Source: Microbacter margulisiae (GTDB taxonomy: Bacteria; Bacteroidota; Bacteroidia; Bacteroidales; Paludibacteraceae). Taken from it: DNA of 64,000 bases. The position numbers and the translations under genes are program-made. Location of the stretch: positions 558,001 through 622,000 of the forward strand of contig NZ_JACHYB010000001.1 of the NCBI RefSeq assembly GCF_014192515.1, written 5' to 3'. The notes below the pieces were generated by a model that was not told the DNA's origin, did no database searches, and saw nothing but the letters and a program-made list of their open reading frames with translations. Numbering within the stretch: position 1 is the stretch's first letter; every line of letters starts with the position of its first letter. Shown here piece after piece: positions 46,663 to 55,417 of this stretch.

Positions 46663-47409
46663 TTATTTTGCTTTGCCCTGGTTGGCAACTTTCTCCATCT
46701 CTTTTTTCAATGTTTCTTCATCGGCCAGGAAGTAGCTGCGAATGGGTTTCAGGTCATCATCCAGTTCGTAAACCAATGGAATACCTGTTGGGATGTTGAA
46801 TTTAAGGATTTCAGCTTCCGTTTTATGATCCAGATATTTTACAAAAGCACGTAAGCTGTTCCCATGAGCAGCCACCAGGATACGTTTCCCGGCTTTGAGT
46901 TGCAGGCTGATTTCTTGTTCCCATAATGGGATGACACGTTCAACAGTATCCTGCAACGATTCTCCCAACATGTAGTGTATTTGATCAACATCATGATAAC
47001 GGGCTTCTTTTCGCTGTTCTGCCACATCTTCGGGATCATACATCGGGGGGCGTACATCATAGGCTCTCCGCCACAGGAGTACTTGTTCTTCTCCATATTT
47101 GGCAGCTGTTTCGGCTTTGTTCAATCCCTGCAACTTACCGTAATGTTTTTCATTCAGCCTCCAGGAATTAACTACCGGTAACCACATCTGGTCAAGTTCT
47201 TCCAACGATATCCATAGGGTTTTGATAGCACGTTTCAATACGGATGTATAGGCCATATCAAATACAAAACCGGCATCTTTCATTGCTTTACCGGCCTGTG
47301 TTGCTTCATTTATTCCTTTATCACTCAGGGGGACATCCGTCCATCCTGTGAAACGATTCTCTTTATTGAATTGACTTTCTCCGTGTCGTAATAAAACTAA
47401 TGTCTTCAT
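46663..47409 (-). CDS. gpmA: 2,3-bisphosphoglycerate-dependent phosphoglycerate mutase
   Basis: A 248-residue glycolytic enzyme that interconverts 3- and 2-phosphoglycerate. The phosphohistidine motif LLRHGESQFNKENRFTGWTD spans about residues 6-25, KHYGKLQGLNK is at about 89-99, WRRAYDVRPP at about 112-121 and the second His in AAHGNSLRA at about 180. Length is that of GpmA. It follows the phosphoesterase gene by 35 bp. Confidence 0.95.
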   Translation of the reverse strand: MKTLVLLRHGESQFNKENRFTGWTDVPLSDKGINEATQAGKAMKDAGFVFDMAYTSVLKRAIKTLWISLEELDQMWLPVVNSWRLNEKHYGKLQGLNKAETAAKYGEEQVLLWRRAYDVRPPMYDPEDVAEQRKEARYHDVDQIHYMLGESLQDTVERVIPLWEQEISLQLKAGKRILVAAHGNSLRAFVKYLDHKTEAEILKFNIPTGIPLVYELDDDLKPIRSYFLADEETLKKEMEKVANQGKAK

Positions 47410-47444
47410 ATTAATTCATTTTTTAATTGATTTTCTGTTTAGGG

Positions 47445-49820
47445 TTATTCATCGTCACCATCAGGTCCTGAAAGGATTGAAAAACGGGGAGCTGGCATGT
47501 CTGTTCCCTTGATGGAACGCCATACAATTTCATCAAAAATAAGATCGGGAACCCGGTCGGCATGTGTCAGGTCAAAATGTTCCATTAATGTTTGTCCGTA
47601 TGCCCCTACCTGATTTTTGGCATTCAGGTCAATTAATGGTTTTTCAACGTTATAAGGTGTGAAATCGGGAGTCATGGTAAACGAGTTAAACATAGGCATA
47701 GCAGCAGCATCATATTGGCTCATAGGAGGTAAGCCGAGGATAAGTTCCATCGTACGCATCATCGAAGCTGTTGTGTATAATGTGTGATCTACCGCATTAC
47801 GCTTAACATACGGACTGATTACCAGGCCTTCGGTGCGGTGTGCATCCACATGGTCGGCACCATTTTGTGAATCATCTTCAATAATGAAAATGGCTGATTC
47901 TTTCCAGATAGGACTGTGTGAAATGCGATCAACCAGCAATCCGACGGCATAATCATTTTGAGCCACCATGGCTTGTGGTGTCAAAGAACCTTTGCGCGTA
48001 CCGGCTGTGTGGTCATTGGGTAACCGGATGATATTGAAATGTGGCACTGCATTTTTGGCCAGTAAATTGGTGAAGTCGCGATTCCATTCCTGATAGCGCT
48101 CCACATCCGAATAGTCTAAGTCCCAACCGCGATACATCGGGTCAAAATGTGTTTTTAGAATTTTCTCCATTGCCGTGTTGGGTTTGGTAATATCGGGGTT
48201 GCTTTCTACAAATTCTCCATAATCCCGGAACGTGATGCCATGTTTCTGGCAAAGATTCCAGATGTAGCCTCCTGAAGGCGATGCTGCAGGTTGTCCTCCT
48301 TCAAATTCGTATAATGCTCCTCTTCCTGCATAATTTGATGGCCAGCTTTTTTCTACATAATCGGTGCAATAAGCTGCTGTTGACCAGTTATGTCCTTGTG
48401 CACTGATTTCCGCATTCGCATATAAATTATCGAGAAGCACATATTGTGACGCAATATGATGAATATTCGGTGTGACCTGTTTTCCAAAAAGCACCAACGT
48501 TGAATCGCCATTACCTTCTTTCATATCGCCGAAAACCTGATCATAGGTGCGATTCTCTTTAATGACATAAAAAACGTATTTAATAGGGGATGGTTGTCCT
48601 ACCCGGTAGGGTATCGGATTGTCTTTCTCAACAATGCTTTGTTTCATTTCACGGGGCTTGTATGGAATATTGGCATATACTGCTTTAGTATAGGTTTCCA
48701 GTTGTTTCGTGCCTGGAAAATGAATGAAAGAGAGTGTGCCGTTCAGCATTGTGCCTATATATTGATGATCGGCATTGGGAAACGAACGGTTGCCTTTGCC
48801 ATTCAGCACCAGTATAGTGCCATCTTTGGTTACCAGTACCTTGGTTGGATACCATCCTACCGGAATGAAACCGACAGGCTTTGCCCCGTGTTCCGTCCGT
48901 TGCATCACTGTTAATGAATTGTTATCTGCGTTGGCAGCCAATACAAATTTACCATCAGGGGTTATACATACCGCGTCAGGAGTTGATCCTTCGGGAGAAT
49001 CGGGATAAAGCGATGTGCAAATCGTGGCTGTCACGTGTTTCGTTTTCAGATTGATTTCAGTCACACTATTGTCATTGGCATTCGCAATGTAGGCTGTGTT
49101 GTCGTCTTTTGTCAGGGCGATGTCGGTAGGGTGGTTTCCTGTTTCAAACTGAGCTATTTTGTGTGTTCCCTGATACAGTTCTGCTTTATGTGCGCTCCAT
49201 AAGGATACCAATAGCAATCCATTGTCTAAAAACTTACAGGTATATGGCATTCCATCCAGATGAATAGATTCTTTTGTTTTTGTTACCAGATTCATATAGT
49301 GCAGGGTACTGTCTCCCCGTGCCACTACTGCCAGGGTATGATGATGGACATCAAGCCCGGCTAAAAAAATGGAGGCCTTCGGATATGGGGATGCGAAGGA
49401 AAGGGTGTCTGATGGGAATAACATGCCATTTTTTAAATTGAATGTATAGACACAATTTTGATTTCCTCCCGAAACATAAAGGTTATCGCCATGAAAAGTA
49501 ATCCCCAACCAGCTATCTTTTAGTGCGATAGATTGCACTACTTTGTGTGATTTCAAATCAATTAACATGACCAGAGGTTTATCCATTCCGGCATGGGTGA
49601 TGGCCAGAAAATGCTCGTCAGGAGAAAGAGCTGCATTCATTGGCATTGTGCTTAATGTGACTGAATTGCCAGCGGGAGAAAGCCACCATCCGTTTGGAAG
49701 TAAAACACGCTGTCCGGTTTGTCCTGGCAGTTGTGCATGGAGATTGGAAGACAGCAAGGATAAAAAGAACGAAAAAGACAAAATGATAAAATGGCGGGTA
49801 CGAATTGAGAATGGGTTCAT
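47445..49820 (-). CDS. YncE-like beta-propeller fused to an alkaline phosphatase-superfamily phosphoesterase
   Basis: A 791-residue exported protein. A signal peptide (about 1-29) precedes a YVTN/YncE-type propeller (about 50-370; for example AYIANANDNSVTEINLKTKHV and KFVLAANADNNSLTVM). The C-terminal domain resembles phospholipase C/acid phosphatase-type phosphoesterases: IKENRTYDQVFGDM (about 417), NWSTAAYCTDY and IIEDDSQNGADHVDAHR (about 648), which carries metal ligands. It likely acts in the periplasm on a phosphoester or phosphonate; substrate unknown. Confidence 0.82.
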   Translation of the reverse strand: MNPFSIRTRHFIILSFSFFLSLLSSNLHAQLPGQTGQRVLLPNGWWLSPAGNSVTLSTMPMNAALSPDEHFLAITHAGMDKPLVMLIDLKSHKVVQSIALKDSWLGITFHGDNLYVSGGNQNCVYTFNLKNGMLFPSDTLSFASPYPKASIFLAGLDVHHHTLAVVARGDSTLHYMNLVTKTKESIHLDGMPYTCKFLDNGLLLVSLWSAHKAELYQGTHKIAQFETGNHPTDIALTKDDNTAYIANANDNSVTEINLKTKHVTATICTSLYPDSPEGSTPDAVCITPDGKFVLAANADNNSLTVMQRTEHGAKPVGFIPVGWYPTKVLVTKDGTILVLNGKGNRSFPNADHQYIGTMLNGTLSFIHFPGTKQLETYTKAVYANIPYKPREMKQSIVEKDNPIPYRVGQPSPIKYVFYVIKENRTYDQVFGDMKEGNGDSTLVLFGKQVTPNIHHIASQYVLLDNLYANAEISAQGHNWSTAAYCTDYVEKSWPSNYAGRGALYEFEGGQPAASPSGGYIWNLCQKHGITFRDYGEFVESNPDITKPNTAMEKILKTHFDPMYRGWDLDYSDVERYQEWNRDFTNLLAKNAVPHFNIIRLPNDHTAGTRKGSLTPQAMVAQNDYAVGLLVDRISHSPIWKESAIFIIEDDSQNGADHVDAHRTEGLVISPYVKRNAVDHTLYTTASMMRTMELILGLPPMSQYDAAAMPMFNSFTMTPDFTPYNVEKPLIDLNAKNQVGAYGQTLMEHFDLTHADRVPDLIFDEIVWRSIKGTDMPAPRFSILSGPDGDDE

Positions 49821-49871
49821 AAAGGGAATTTTAATTTATGTGTACAGAAAAAAATGGGAATCTTGCGACAA

Positions 49872-49879
49872 CAAAGATA
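49872..49879 (-). promoter_or_regulatory. Probable -7 box of the propeller/phosphoesterase gene
   Basis: On the minus strand TATCTTTG fits TAnnTTTG, 51 bp upstream of the ATG. No clean -33 box is seen. Confidence 0.45.
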
Positions 49880-49969
49880 AAACAAGCAGACCTAAAAAGG
49901 TTCATTTTCGTCTAAAAAACAAAAGCGGAGATACATTTTTGAGTTTATTTTTCTCTGCAAGGATTATTG

Positions 49970-49977
49970 TACCTTTG
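49970..49977 (+). promoter_or_regulatory. Probable -7 box of selU-selD
   Basis: TACCTTTG fits TAnnTTTG, with TTTA 22 bp upstream as a weak -33 box. The leader before selU would be about 120 nt. Confidence 0.5.
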
Positions 49978-50102
49978 TGTCTGCAATCAAATCATGATTC
50001 TGAGTAGTGATATGAATAGCAGGTTTTGATATGTTTCTGATCCTGTATTTGTTTGGTAGCGTAAAAACAGAATGCTTAATAGAAAACAGAAGATAAATCA
50101 CC

Positions 50103-51119
50103 ATGGCGACAGTGCTTCCTATTGATGTTTTTTTGCAAAAAATGAGTACACTTCCGGTTGTTGATGTTCGTACCCCGGCTGAATTTATCAGGGGACATAT
50201 GCCTAACGCTGTCAATTTATCACTATTTTCTGATGAAGAGAGGGCTGTGGTCGGAACTTTATATCATCAACAGGGAAAACAGGCGGCAGTTTTGCAGGGA
50301 TTGGCTTTTGTCAGTCCTCATATGAAAATATTGACAGAAGAAGCATTAGCATTGGAGTCATCTGAAATTGGCCTTTATTGTTGGCGGGGCGGTATGCGGA
50401 GCCAATCGATGGCATGGCTTTTTGAAACGGTTGATTTGAAATGTTTTGTTTGTGATGGGGGATATAAAGCTTTTCGTAATCATGCATTGGCACAGTTTGA
50501 AAAACCTTTGCTCCTTCGGGTGATTGCCGGACCGACTGGAAGTGCTAAAACCGCTATTCTACATGAACTGGCTGCATTAGGAGAGCAGATCATTGATCTG
50601 GAAGACTTGGCTTATCACAGAGGATCAGCTTTCGGTGCATTGGGTCAAAAACCGCAGAGCACTACGGAAGATTTTGAGAATCGTCTTTATGAAATAGTAA
50701 GCCGGTTAGACCCGACAAGACCTGTCTGGGTAGAAGATGAAAGCATGATGATCGGAAAGAATCAGATCCCTTTGGCTTTCTTCAGGCAAATGCACCGTTC
50801 AACCGCTTATTACATGTTGTCTTCTTTGTCGGATCGTATAGATTTTTTGATGAAAGAGTATGCCTGTTTCCCGAAAGAAGATCTGATTGCTTCCATTCAA
50901 TTGCTCGAAAGACGTTTGGGGAGAAATCATTGTCAGGAAGCGGTGAAAGCGTGTGAAGAAGAGGATTGTCGTACTGCTATTTCTATTGTATTGCAATACT
51001 ATGATAAGGCTTATGCAAAAGCATTGATTGAAAAACCTTATCCTGAAGTAATCAATATTATGACAATGCCGGATTTATATTCGACGGCTTTGTATTTAAA
51101 ATCTTTAGTTGTAAAATAA
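50103..51119 (+). CDS. selU: tRNA 2-selenouridine synthase
   Basis: A 338-residue enzyme (also called MnmH or YbbB) that replaces sulfur by selenium in 2-thiouridine at the wobble position of some tRNAs, using selenophosphate. The rhodanese domain has VVDVRTPAEF (about 19-28) and the catalytic Cys in YCWRGGMRSQS (about 92-102); a P-loop GPTGSAKT lies near residue 144. selD follows after 2 bp and supplies selenophosphate. No selA or selB is seen here. Confidence 0.92.
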   Translation: MATVLPIDVFLQKMSTLPVVDVRTPAEFIRGHMPNAVNLSLFSDEERAVVGTLYHQQGKQAAVLQGLAFVSPHMKILTEEALALESSEIGLYCWRGGMRSQSMAWLFETVDLKCFVCDGGYKAFRNHALAQFEKPLLLRVIAGPTGSAKTAILHELAALGEQIIDLEDLAYHRGSAFGALGQKPQSTTEDFENRLYEIVSRLDPTRPVWVEDESMMIGKNQIPLAFFRQMHRSTAYYMLSSLSDRIDFLMKEYACFPKEDLIASIQLLERRLGRNHCQEAVKACEEEDCRTAISIVLQYYDKAYAKALIEKPYPEVINIMTMPDLYSTALYLKSLVVK

Positions 51120-51121
51120 AC

Positions 51122-52156
51122 ATGGATATTCAATTAACACATTTTAGCCCTGGTTCGGGCTGTGGTTGTAAAATTTCCCCAAAAGAATTGGAAGTCATTT
51201 TAGCTGATACAAAAGAAAGAATGCATTTTGATGCATTACTGGTTGGCAATGAAAGTAAAGATGATGCTGCTGTGTATGATCTTGGAAACGGAAGTGCCGT
51301 GATTAGCACCACGGATTTTTTTACACCAATTGTGGATGATCCTTTTGACTTTGGCCGCATTGCTGCCACCAATGCCATTAACGATGTGTTTGCCATGGGA
51401 GGTACTCCTTTGATGGCTATTGCTATTCTTGGATGGCCACTTGAAAAACTGTCTTCTTCACTTGCACAACAGGTAGTACAGGGCGCCAAAGCGGTTTGCG
51501 AAATGTTGCATATTCCTTTGGCCGGAGGGCATAGTATTGATATTTCTGATCCGATTTTCGGATTAGCCGTTACCGGATTAGTCTCTATGGAAAATATAAA
51601 ACGGAATGATACGGCTAAAGCCGGATGTCGTATTTTCCTGACCAAGCCTTTAGGTATTGGATTGATTACCACTGCAGAGAAGAAAGGACTGGTACAACCT
51701 GATCACAAAGCTGAGGCTGTTCGTTGGATGACAACGCCAAACAGTGCAGGCGCTGCTTTTGCAAAGCTTCCCGGAGTAGCTGCTCTGACCGATGTCACGG
51801 GTTTCGGATTAATGGGACATTTACTGGAGATGGCTGAAGGAAGCAAGCTGACGGCTGTTGTAAACATTGAGCATGTCCCCATGATCGAAGGCGTTCGTTA
51901 TTATATTGAACAAAAATGCATGCCTGGTGGTACATTCCGTAATTTCAACAGCTATGGTCATAAAGTGGAACCGATGTCCGAATCATTGAAGGCTTTGCTG
52001 TGCGATCCGCAAACCAGCGGTGGGTTGATGGTGGCTGTAGAACCCGATAGCGTGGCTGAATTTAAAAAGATAGCAGCTGAACAAGGTGTCCATCCGGTAG
52101 AGATAGGTCATTTTGAACCGGAAAGCGGACCTTTTCATGTTGTATTTCGTGATTGA
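51122..52156 (+). CDS. selD: Selenide, water dikinase (selenophosphate synthase)
   Basis: A 344-residue ATP-dependent enzyme that makes selenophosphate from selenide. The N-terminal loop reads GSGCGCKI (residues 11-18), the Cys form of the active site with Lys following; the metal Asp residues are in ESKDDAAVY, STTDFF and NAINDVFAMGG. GHSIDISDPIFGLAVTG and the late CDPQTSGGLM are family hallmarks. Its only visible selenium user is selU, 2 bp upstream. Confidence 0.95.
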   Translation: MDIQLTHFSPGSGCGCKISPKELEVILADTKERMHFDALLVGNESKDDAAVYDLGNGSAVISTTDFFTPIVDDPFDFGRIAATNAINDVFAMGGTPLMAIAILGWPLEKLSSSLAQQVVQGAKAVCEMLHIPLAGGHSIDISDPIFGLAVTGLVSMENIKRNDTAKAGCRIFLTKPLGIGLITTAEKKGLVQPDHKAEAVRWMTTPNSAGAAFAKLPGVAALTDVTGFGLMGHLLEMAEGSKLTAVVNIEHVPMIEGVRYYIEQKCMPGGTFRNFNSYGHKVEPMSESLKALLCDPQTSGGLMVAVEPDSVAEFKKIAAEQGVHPVEIGHFEPESGPFHVVFRD

Positions 52157-52234
52157 TGAAAACTACTTCTTCCCATAAACTATTTTGAAAAGCCAGTGAA
52201 CTACTCGCTGGTTTACATCTAACCTTAATCCTTA

Positions 52235-53560
52235 ATGATGGAGATTTTAATCTATACACCAACCCTTACTCCCCGTATCCAATACATTTTCGACTATATT
52301 TTTGCCGATTACCTGCAGATAGCTTACAACCTGACTACTTCGTACGAAATATTCCAGGCATTTGATGGTGCAAAATTTGCGTATTCAACTGAACCAGTGA
52401 AAGGGGCTGCATGGATATGGCAACATCCGCTATTACTTGAGAATAATGTGAGATCTCAAAATATTCTTTTATTCAAACATCAGGATCTGCCTGCCTTTTT
52501 CGGTACGGATAATGTTCGCTCTTTGATCCCTTTCGATATGTTTGCCGCTTCATTTTATTTGATGACGCGCTACGAAGAATATTTGTCACCGGAGCGCAAG
52601 GATCGTTTTGGTAGATATCAGGCAAAGTATTCTTTGGCAGTTAAAGGCGATTTTTTGCAAAAGCCGTTGGTTAATTGCTGGATCATGGCTTTTATGGAAA
52701 AATGGCTTCCGGGTAGGGATTTCAAGGAATTTTCAGCCCGTACCTTTACGTATATTCCAACCTATGATATCGACAATGCATACCAGTTCAGGCATAAAGG
52801 ATTTGTGGTGAATGCCGCAGGTATGATAAAGGATTTGCTACGCGGCAGATTTCGTCTGTTCAAAGACCGGATTGGTACATTATTGCGCTTGCAAAGGGAT
52901 GCATACGACAATTACGGATTTATCTTCATGTTGAACAAACGCTTTAAGTTGCATCCCTATTTCTTTATTTTATGTGCGGAAAAACGGGGAAAATATGACC
53001 GAAACTTATCCCTTACGAACAAAGCTTTTCGGCGCTTATTGTTTTTATTGAAACAAAACGGCACGGTGGGGCTGCATCCTTCTTTTGCTTCTGGTAAAGA
53101 TTTATCAAAAATCACGGCAGAGAAGAAATCCTTGGAGTTGGTGTTGAAAACTTCTTTGAAGTATAGCCGGCAACACTACCTGTTGATTCATTTGCCAGAG
53201 ACTTACCGTGCTTTGCATGAAGCAGGCCTTCAATGTGATTTTACGATGGGATATGCCAGTCGGGTAGGTTTTCGTGCTTCTGTGTGCACGTCATTCCGTT
53301 TTTTTGATCTGCTTCGTAATGAAGCTACTGATTTCCGCATCCAACCATTAGTCTACATGGATGGTACATTCAATGATTACATGCAATTGTCGAGGAAAGA
53401 GTCAGAACGGGAGATCATAAAACTTATTGACGAAGTAAAAGCAGTGAACGGTGAATTCGTGAGCCTATGGCACAACAGTTCCCTCGCCGGAAAAGGTCAT
53501 TGGCGGGGATGGAAGGCAATCTACTATAATACGCTCGAGTACGCTTTTCGTGATTTATAA
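52235..53560 (+). CDS. Polysaccharide deacetylase-like protein (DUF7033 type)
   Basis: A 441-residue protein. The N-terminal part (about 1-130) matches the DUF7033 domain that precedes deacetylase-like barrels in Bacteroidetes; FDMFAASFYLMTRYEEY is its most typical block. The C-terminal barrel has TYIPTYDIDNAYQFRHKG (about 169), TVGLHPSFAS (about 282) and a late SLWHNSSL. The DID and HPS residues fit the metal site of NodB-like deacetylases. A role in surface polysaccharide handling is likely. No signal peptide is seen. Confidence 0.72.
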   Translation: MMEILIYTPTLTPRIQYIFDYIFADYLQIAYNLTTSYEIFQAFDGAKFAYSTEPVKGAAWIWQHPLLLENNVRSQNILLFKHQDLPAFFGTDNVRSLIPFDMFAASFYLMTRYEEYLSPERKDRFGRYQAKYSLAVKGDFLQKPLVNCWIMAFMEKWLPGRDFKEFSARTFTYIPTYDIDNAYQFRHKGFVVNAAGMIKDLLRGRFRLFKDRIGTLLRLQRDAYDNYGFIFMLNKRFKLHPYFFILCAEKRGKYDRNLSLTNKAFRRLLFLLKQNGTVGLHPSFASGKDLSKITAEKKSLELVLKTSLKYSRQHYLLIHLPETYRALHEAGLQCDFTMGYASRVGFRASVCTSFRFFDLLRNEATDFRIQPLVYMDGTFNDYMQLSRKESEREIIKLIDEVKAVNGEFVSLWHNSSLAGKGHWRGWKAIYYNTLEYAFRDL

Positions 53561-53571
53561 AAAACAGCCTT

Positions 53572-54276
53572 TTATTGCAACGCGAAACGTACCAGGATTG
53601 AATATTCGAGCTTGATTTTTTCAAATTCAATATTCGGCTCCGGTGCATTATTGGCATTGTCGGTGGCAGCTCCACGTATCATCATGTTGACCGATTTATT
53701 CAGCATCGGCGTATAGGCATTATAATTGAGTTCCTGTATGTAAATGGCTTTCCCGATATTTTGATGAATTGCCTGGGCAAGAGCTTGCGCTTTTTCCTGA
53801 GCTGCCTTTATGGCATTTACTTTTACCTCCATGCGTAATGCATCCATATGGCTATGGTCAACACGGTCGACGGAGACATTAGAAATGCCTAATTGCTGTA
53901 GGGCTACAATGACTCTGCCGGCAGTGCGGGCATCATGCACACGGAGCTGGTATTCCTTGGAAAGAACAATTCCGGTTTTCAGAATCCAATAGTTTTTGAA
54001 GTTGCTGCTCACATCTTTTACGGCAAGGTCTTTTGTGATGTTAATACCTAATTGCTGTAGGGAGGCAAACATGCTTTTCTCGATTTCGGACAATGATTTG
54101 CCTTTGACATCCTTGTCGTTAAGCTGAATGTTAAGGTAGATTTCATCGGGCACAACCTGCATTTCGGCATGTCCTGTCACTTCAATATAGTTTTGGTCAA
54201 TAAAGTTTTTTTCGCCCTGGGCTGCAAGTGTCAATGCCGAGCATAGAAACAGAAAAGAAAATATTGTTGCTTTCAT
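53572..54276 (-). CDS. SIMPL (DUF541) periplasmic protein
   Basis: A 234-residue protein with a signal peptide (about 1-19, ending LAA-Q). YIEVTGHAEMQVVPDEIYLNIQL (about 31-53) is the standard opening of SIMPL/DUF541 proteins, with the VDRVDHSH block and the AIKAAQEKAQALAQAI helix (about 155-170) after it. E. coli YggE, a relative, is linked to oxidative stress, but the molecular role is unclear. It converges on the deacetylase-like gene with an 11-bp gap. Confidence 0.85.
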   Translation of the reverse strand: MKATIFSFLFLCSALTLAAQGEKNFIDQNYIEVTGHAEMQVVPDEIYLNIQLNDKDVKGKSLSEIEKSMFASLQQLGINITKDLAVKDVSSNFKNYWILKTGIVLSKEYQLRVHDARTAGRVIVALQQLGISNVSVDRVDHSHMDALRMEVKVNAIKAAQEKAQALAQAIHQNIGKAIYIQELNYNAYTPMLNKSVNMMIRGAATDNANNAPEPNIEFEKIKLEYSILVRFALQ

Positions 54277-54451
54277 AAGAGTAGGGTGTTTAGTAAATAA
54301 ATCGAGTTCACGTTGTTAATCCGTGAACCCGATGTGCTGCAAAACATTTGGCTGTTTGTCTTGCTATATGAATTTCCTTCAGAATATAGATGCATATATA
54401 TGCTTTTTTGATGCAACCGTAGCTTATTATATTTTTACGGATACGCATTTT

Positions 54452-55144
54452 TTAGTTTCCTTTCCAGAAATCATTAGCTTTCCGTTGTTGAAGACTGATT
54501 TGATCGAAATCGACATTGCAACCTTTGCCTACGGATGATTGTGCGCTGAAGCCGATCATCAGGTGGTTGACTGCATCGAGCTGAAAGGCCCTCACAAGGT
54601 ACCATGATTTCCCGTCAGCCGAATAGTAAAGGGAAAATGTGTTGCCTTTAGAGGAACCAATGACCCGGTAGTAAACCGATTTCTGGTGAACAGCCATTGA
54701 ATTACAGTCGTCGGCCACCTGGTTACAGACTACGCTCACAACACGCGGTTGTCCCAGATAGTCTTCTTCAAAACAGAATTTGGCATAATGGTAACGGTCG
54801 TTGTAAATAACCAGCACTCCAGCGTCCCATTTAGTCCTGAAGTCAGGCGTAACTTTCGCTGTGAGTATAAAGTCTGAATCGGGATGAAACACCAGCCGTG
54901 GCGATGAGTTGATTTCGCCATTCCCTCCTGGTGGAATAAAAAGATCGGTGTGTGGTCCGGCTGCAATGCAGAGATGGTTGCTGCCGGACACGCTATAACC
55001 GACAGGATGGTTTTCAAAATGCATTGGGTAGGGGATAGTTCCGATTTTCACCTCCTGGGCTCCGGCGGTAAACGCGTCCAAACCGAAAAGCAGTAAAATC
55101 AGCATGGCGGCTTTCATCCGGGAATAGTTTTTTGTCATAATCAT
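54452..55144 (-). CDS. Exported DUF1349 (concanavalin-like) protein
   Basis: A 230-residue protein with a signal peptide (about 1-29, ending AGA-Q). The mature part fits DUF1349, a lectin-like beta-sandwich related to the C-terminal domain of family 43 glycosidases: SDFILTAKVTPDFRTKWDAGVLVIYND (LTAKV and DAGVL blocks), WAKF-like HYAKFCFE, SLYYSADGKSWYLVRAF and MIGFSAQS. It probably binds a glycan outside the inner membrane. A hairpin, GTTCACG/CGTGAAC at 54306-54328, lies downstream. It diverges from the large regulator gene. Confidence 0.75.
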   Translation of the reverse strand: MIMTKNYSRMKAAMLILLLFGLDAFTAGAQEVKIGTIPYPMHFENHPVGYSVSGSNHLCIAAGPHTDLFIPPGGNGEINSSPRLVFHPDSDFILTAKVTPDFRTKWDAGVLVIYNDRYHYAKFCFEEDYLGQPRVVSVVCNQVADDCNSMAVHQKSVYYRVIGSSKGNTFSLYYSADGKSWYLVRAFQLDAVNHLMIGFSAQSSVGKGCNVDFDQISLQQRKANDFWKGN

Positions 55145-55362
55145 GGATTGTTTATTCGTGTGAAAATTACAGAGGCAATATTACTCTTTTTTATTGGGTT
55201 TTATTGAATTGAGTATGGAGGCCAATTTGATTTGTGTAACACAATCATGTTTTTGATGAGCAAAAATAGTAAAATGGATTGGGTTTTTGTTGCATAATTT
55301 CCTGTTTCAATAAAATACAGCCACGACAAAAATGATTTACGGTACTTATCTAAAAAATAACT

Positions 55363-55394
55363 CTTTATAAATTTTGAATATTGCATTATCTTTG
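55363..55394 (+). promoter_or_regulatory. Probable promoter of the 962-residue regulator
   Basis: TTTA and TATCTTTG are 20 bp apart; the -7 box matches TAnnTTTG and lies 23 bp from the ATG. The short leader suggests a promoter that starts close to the gene. Confidence 0.5.
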
Positions 55395-55417
55395 TATTCG
55401 GTTTTAATGCTTCCCCC

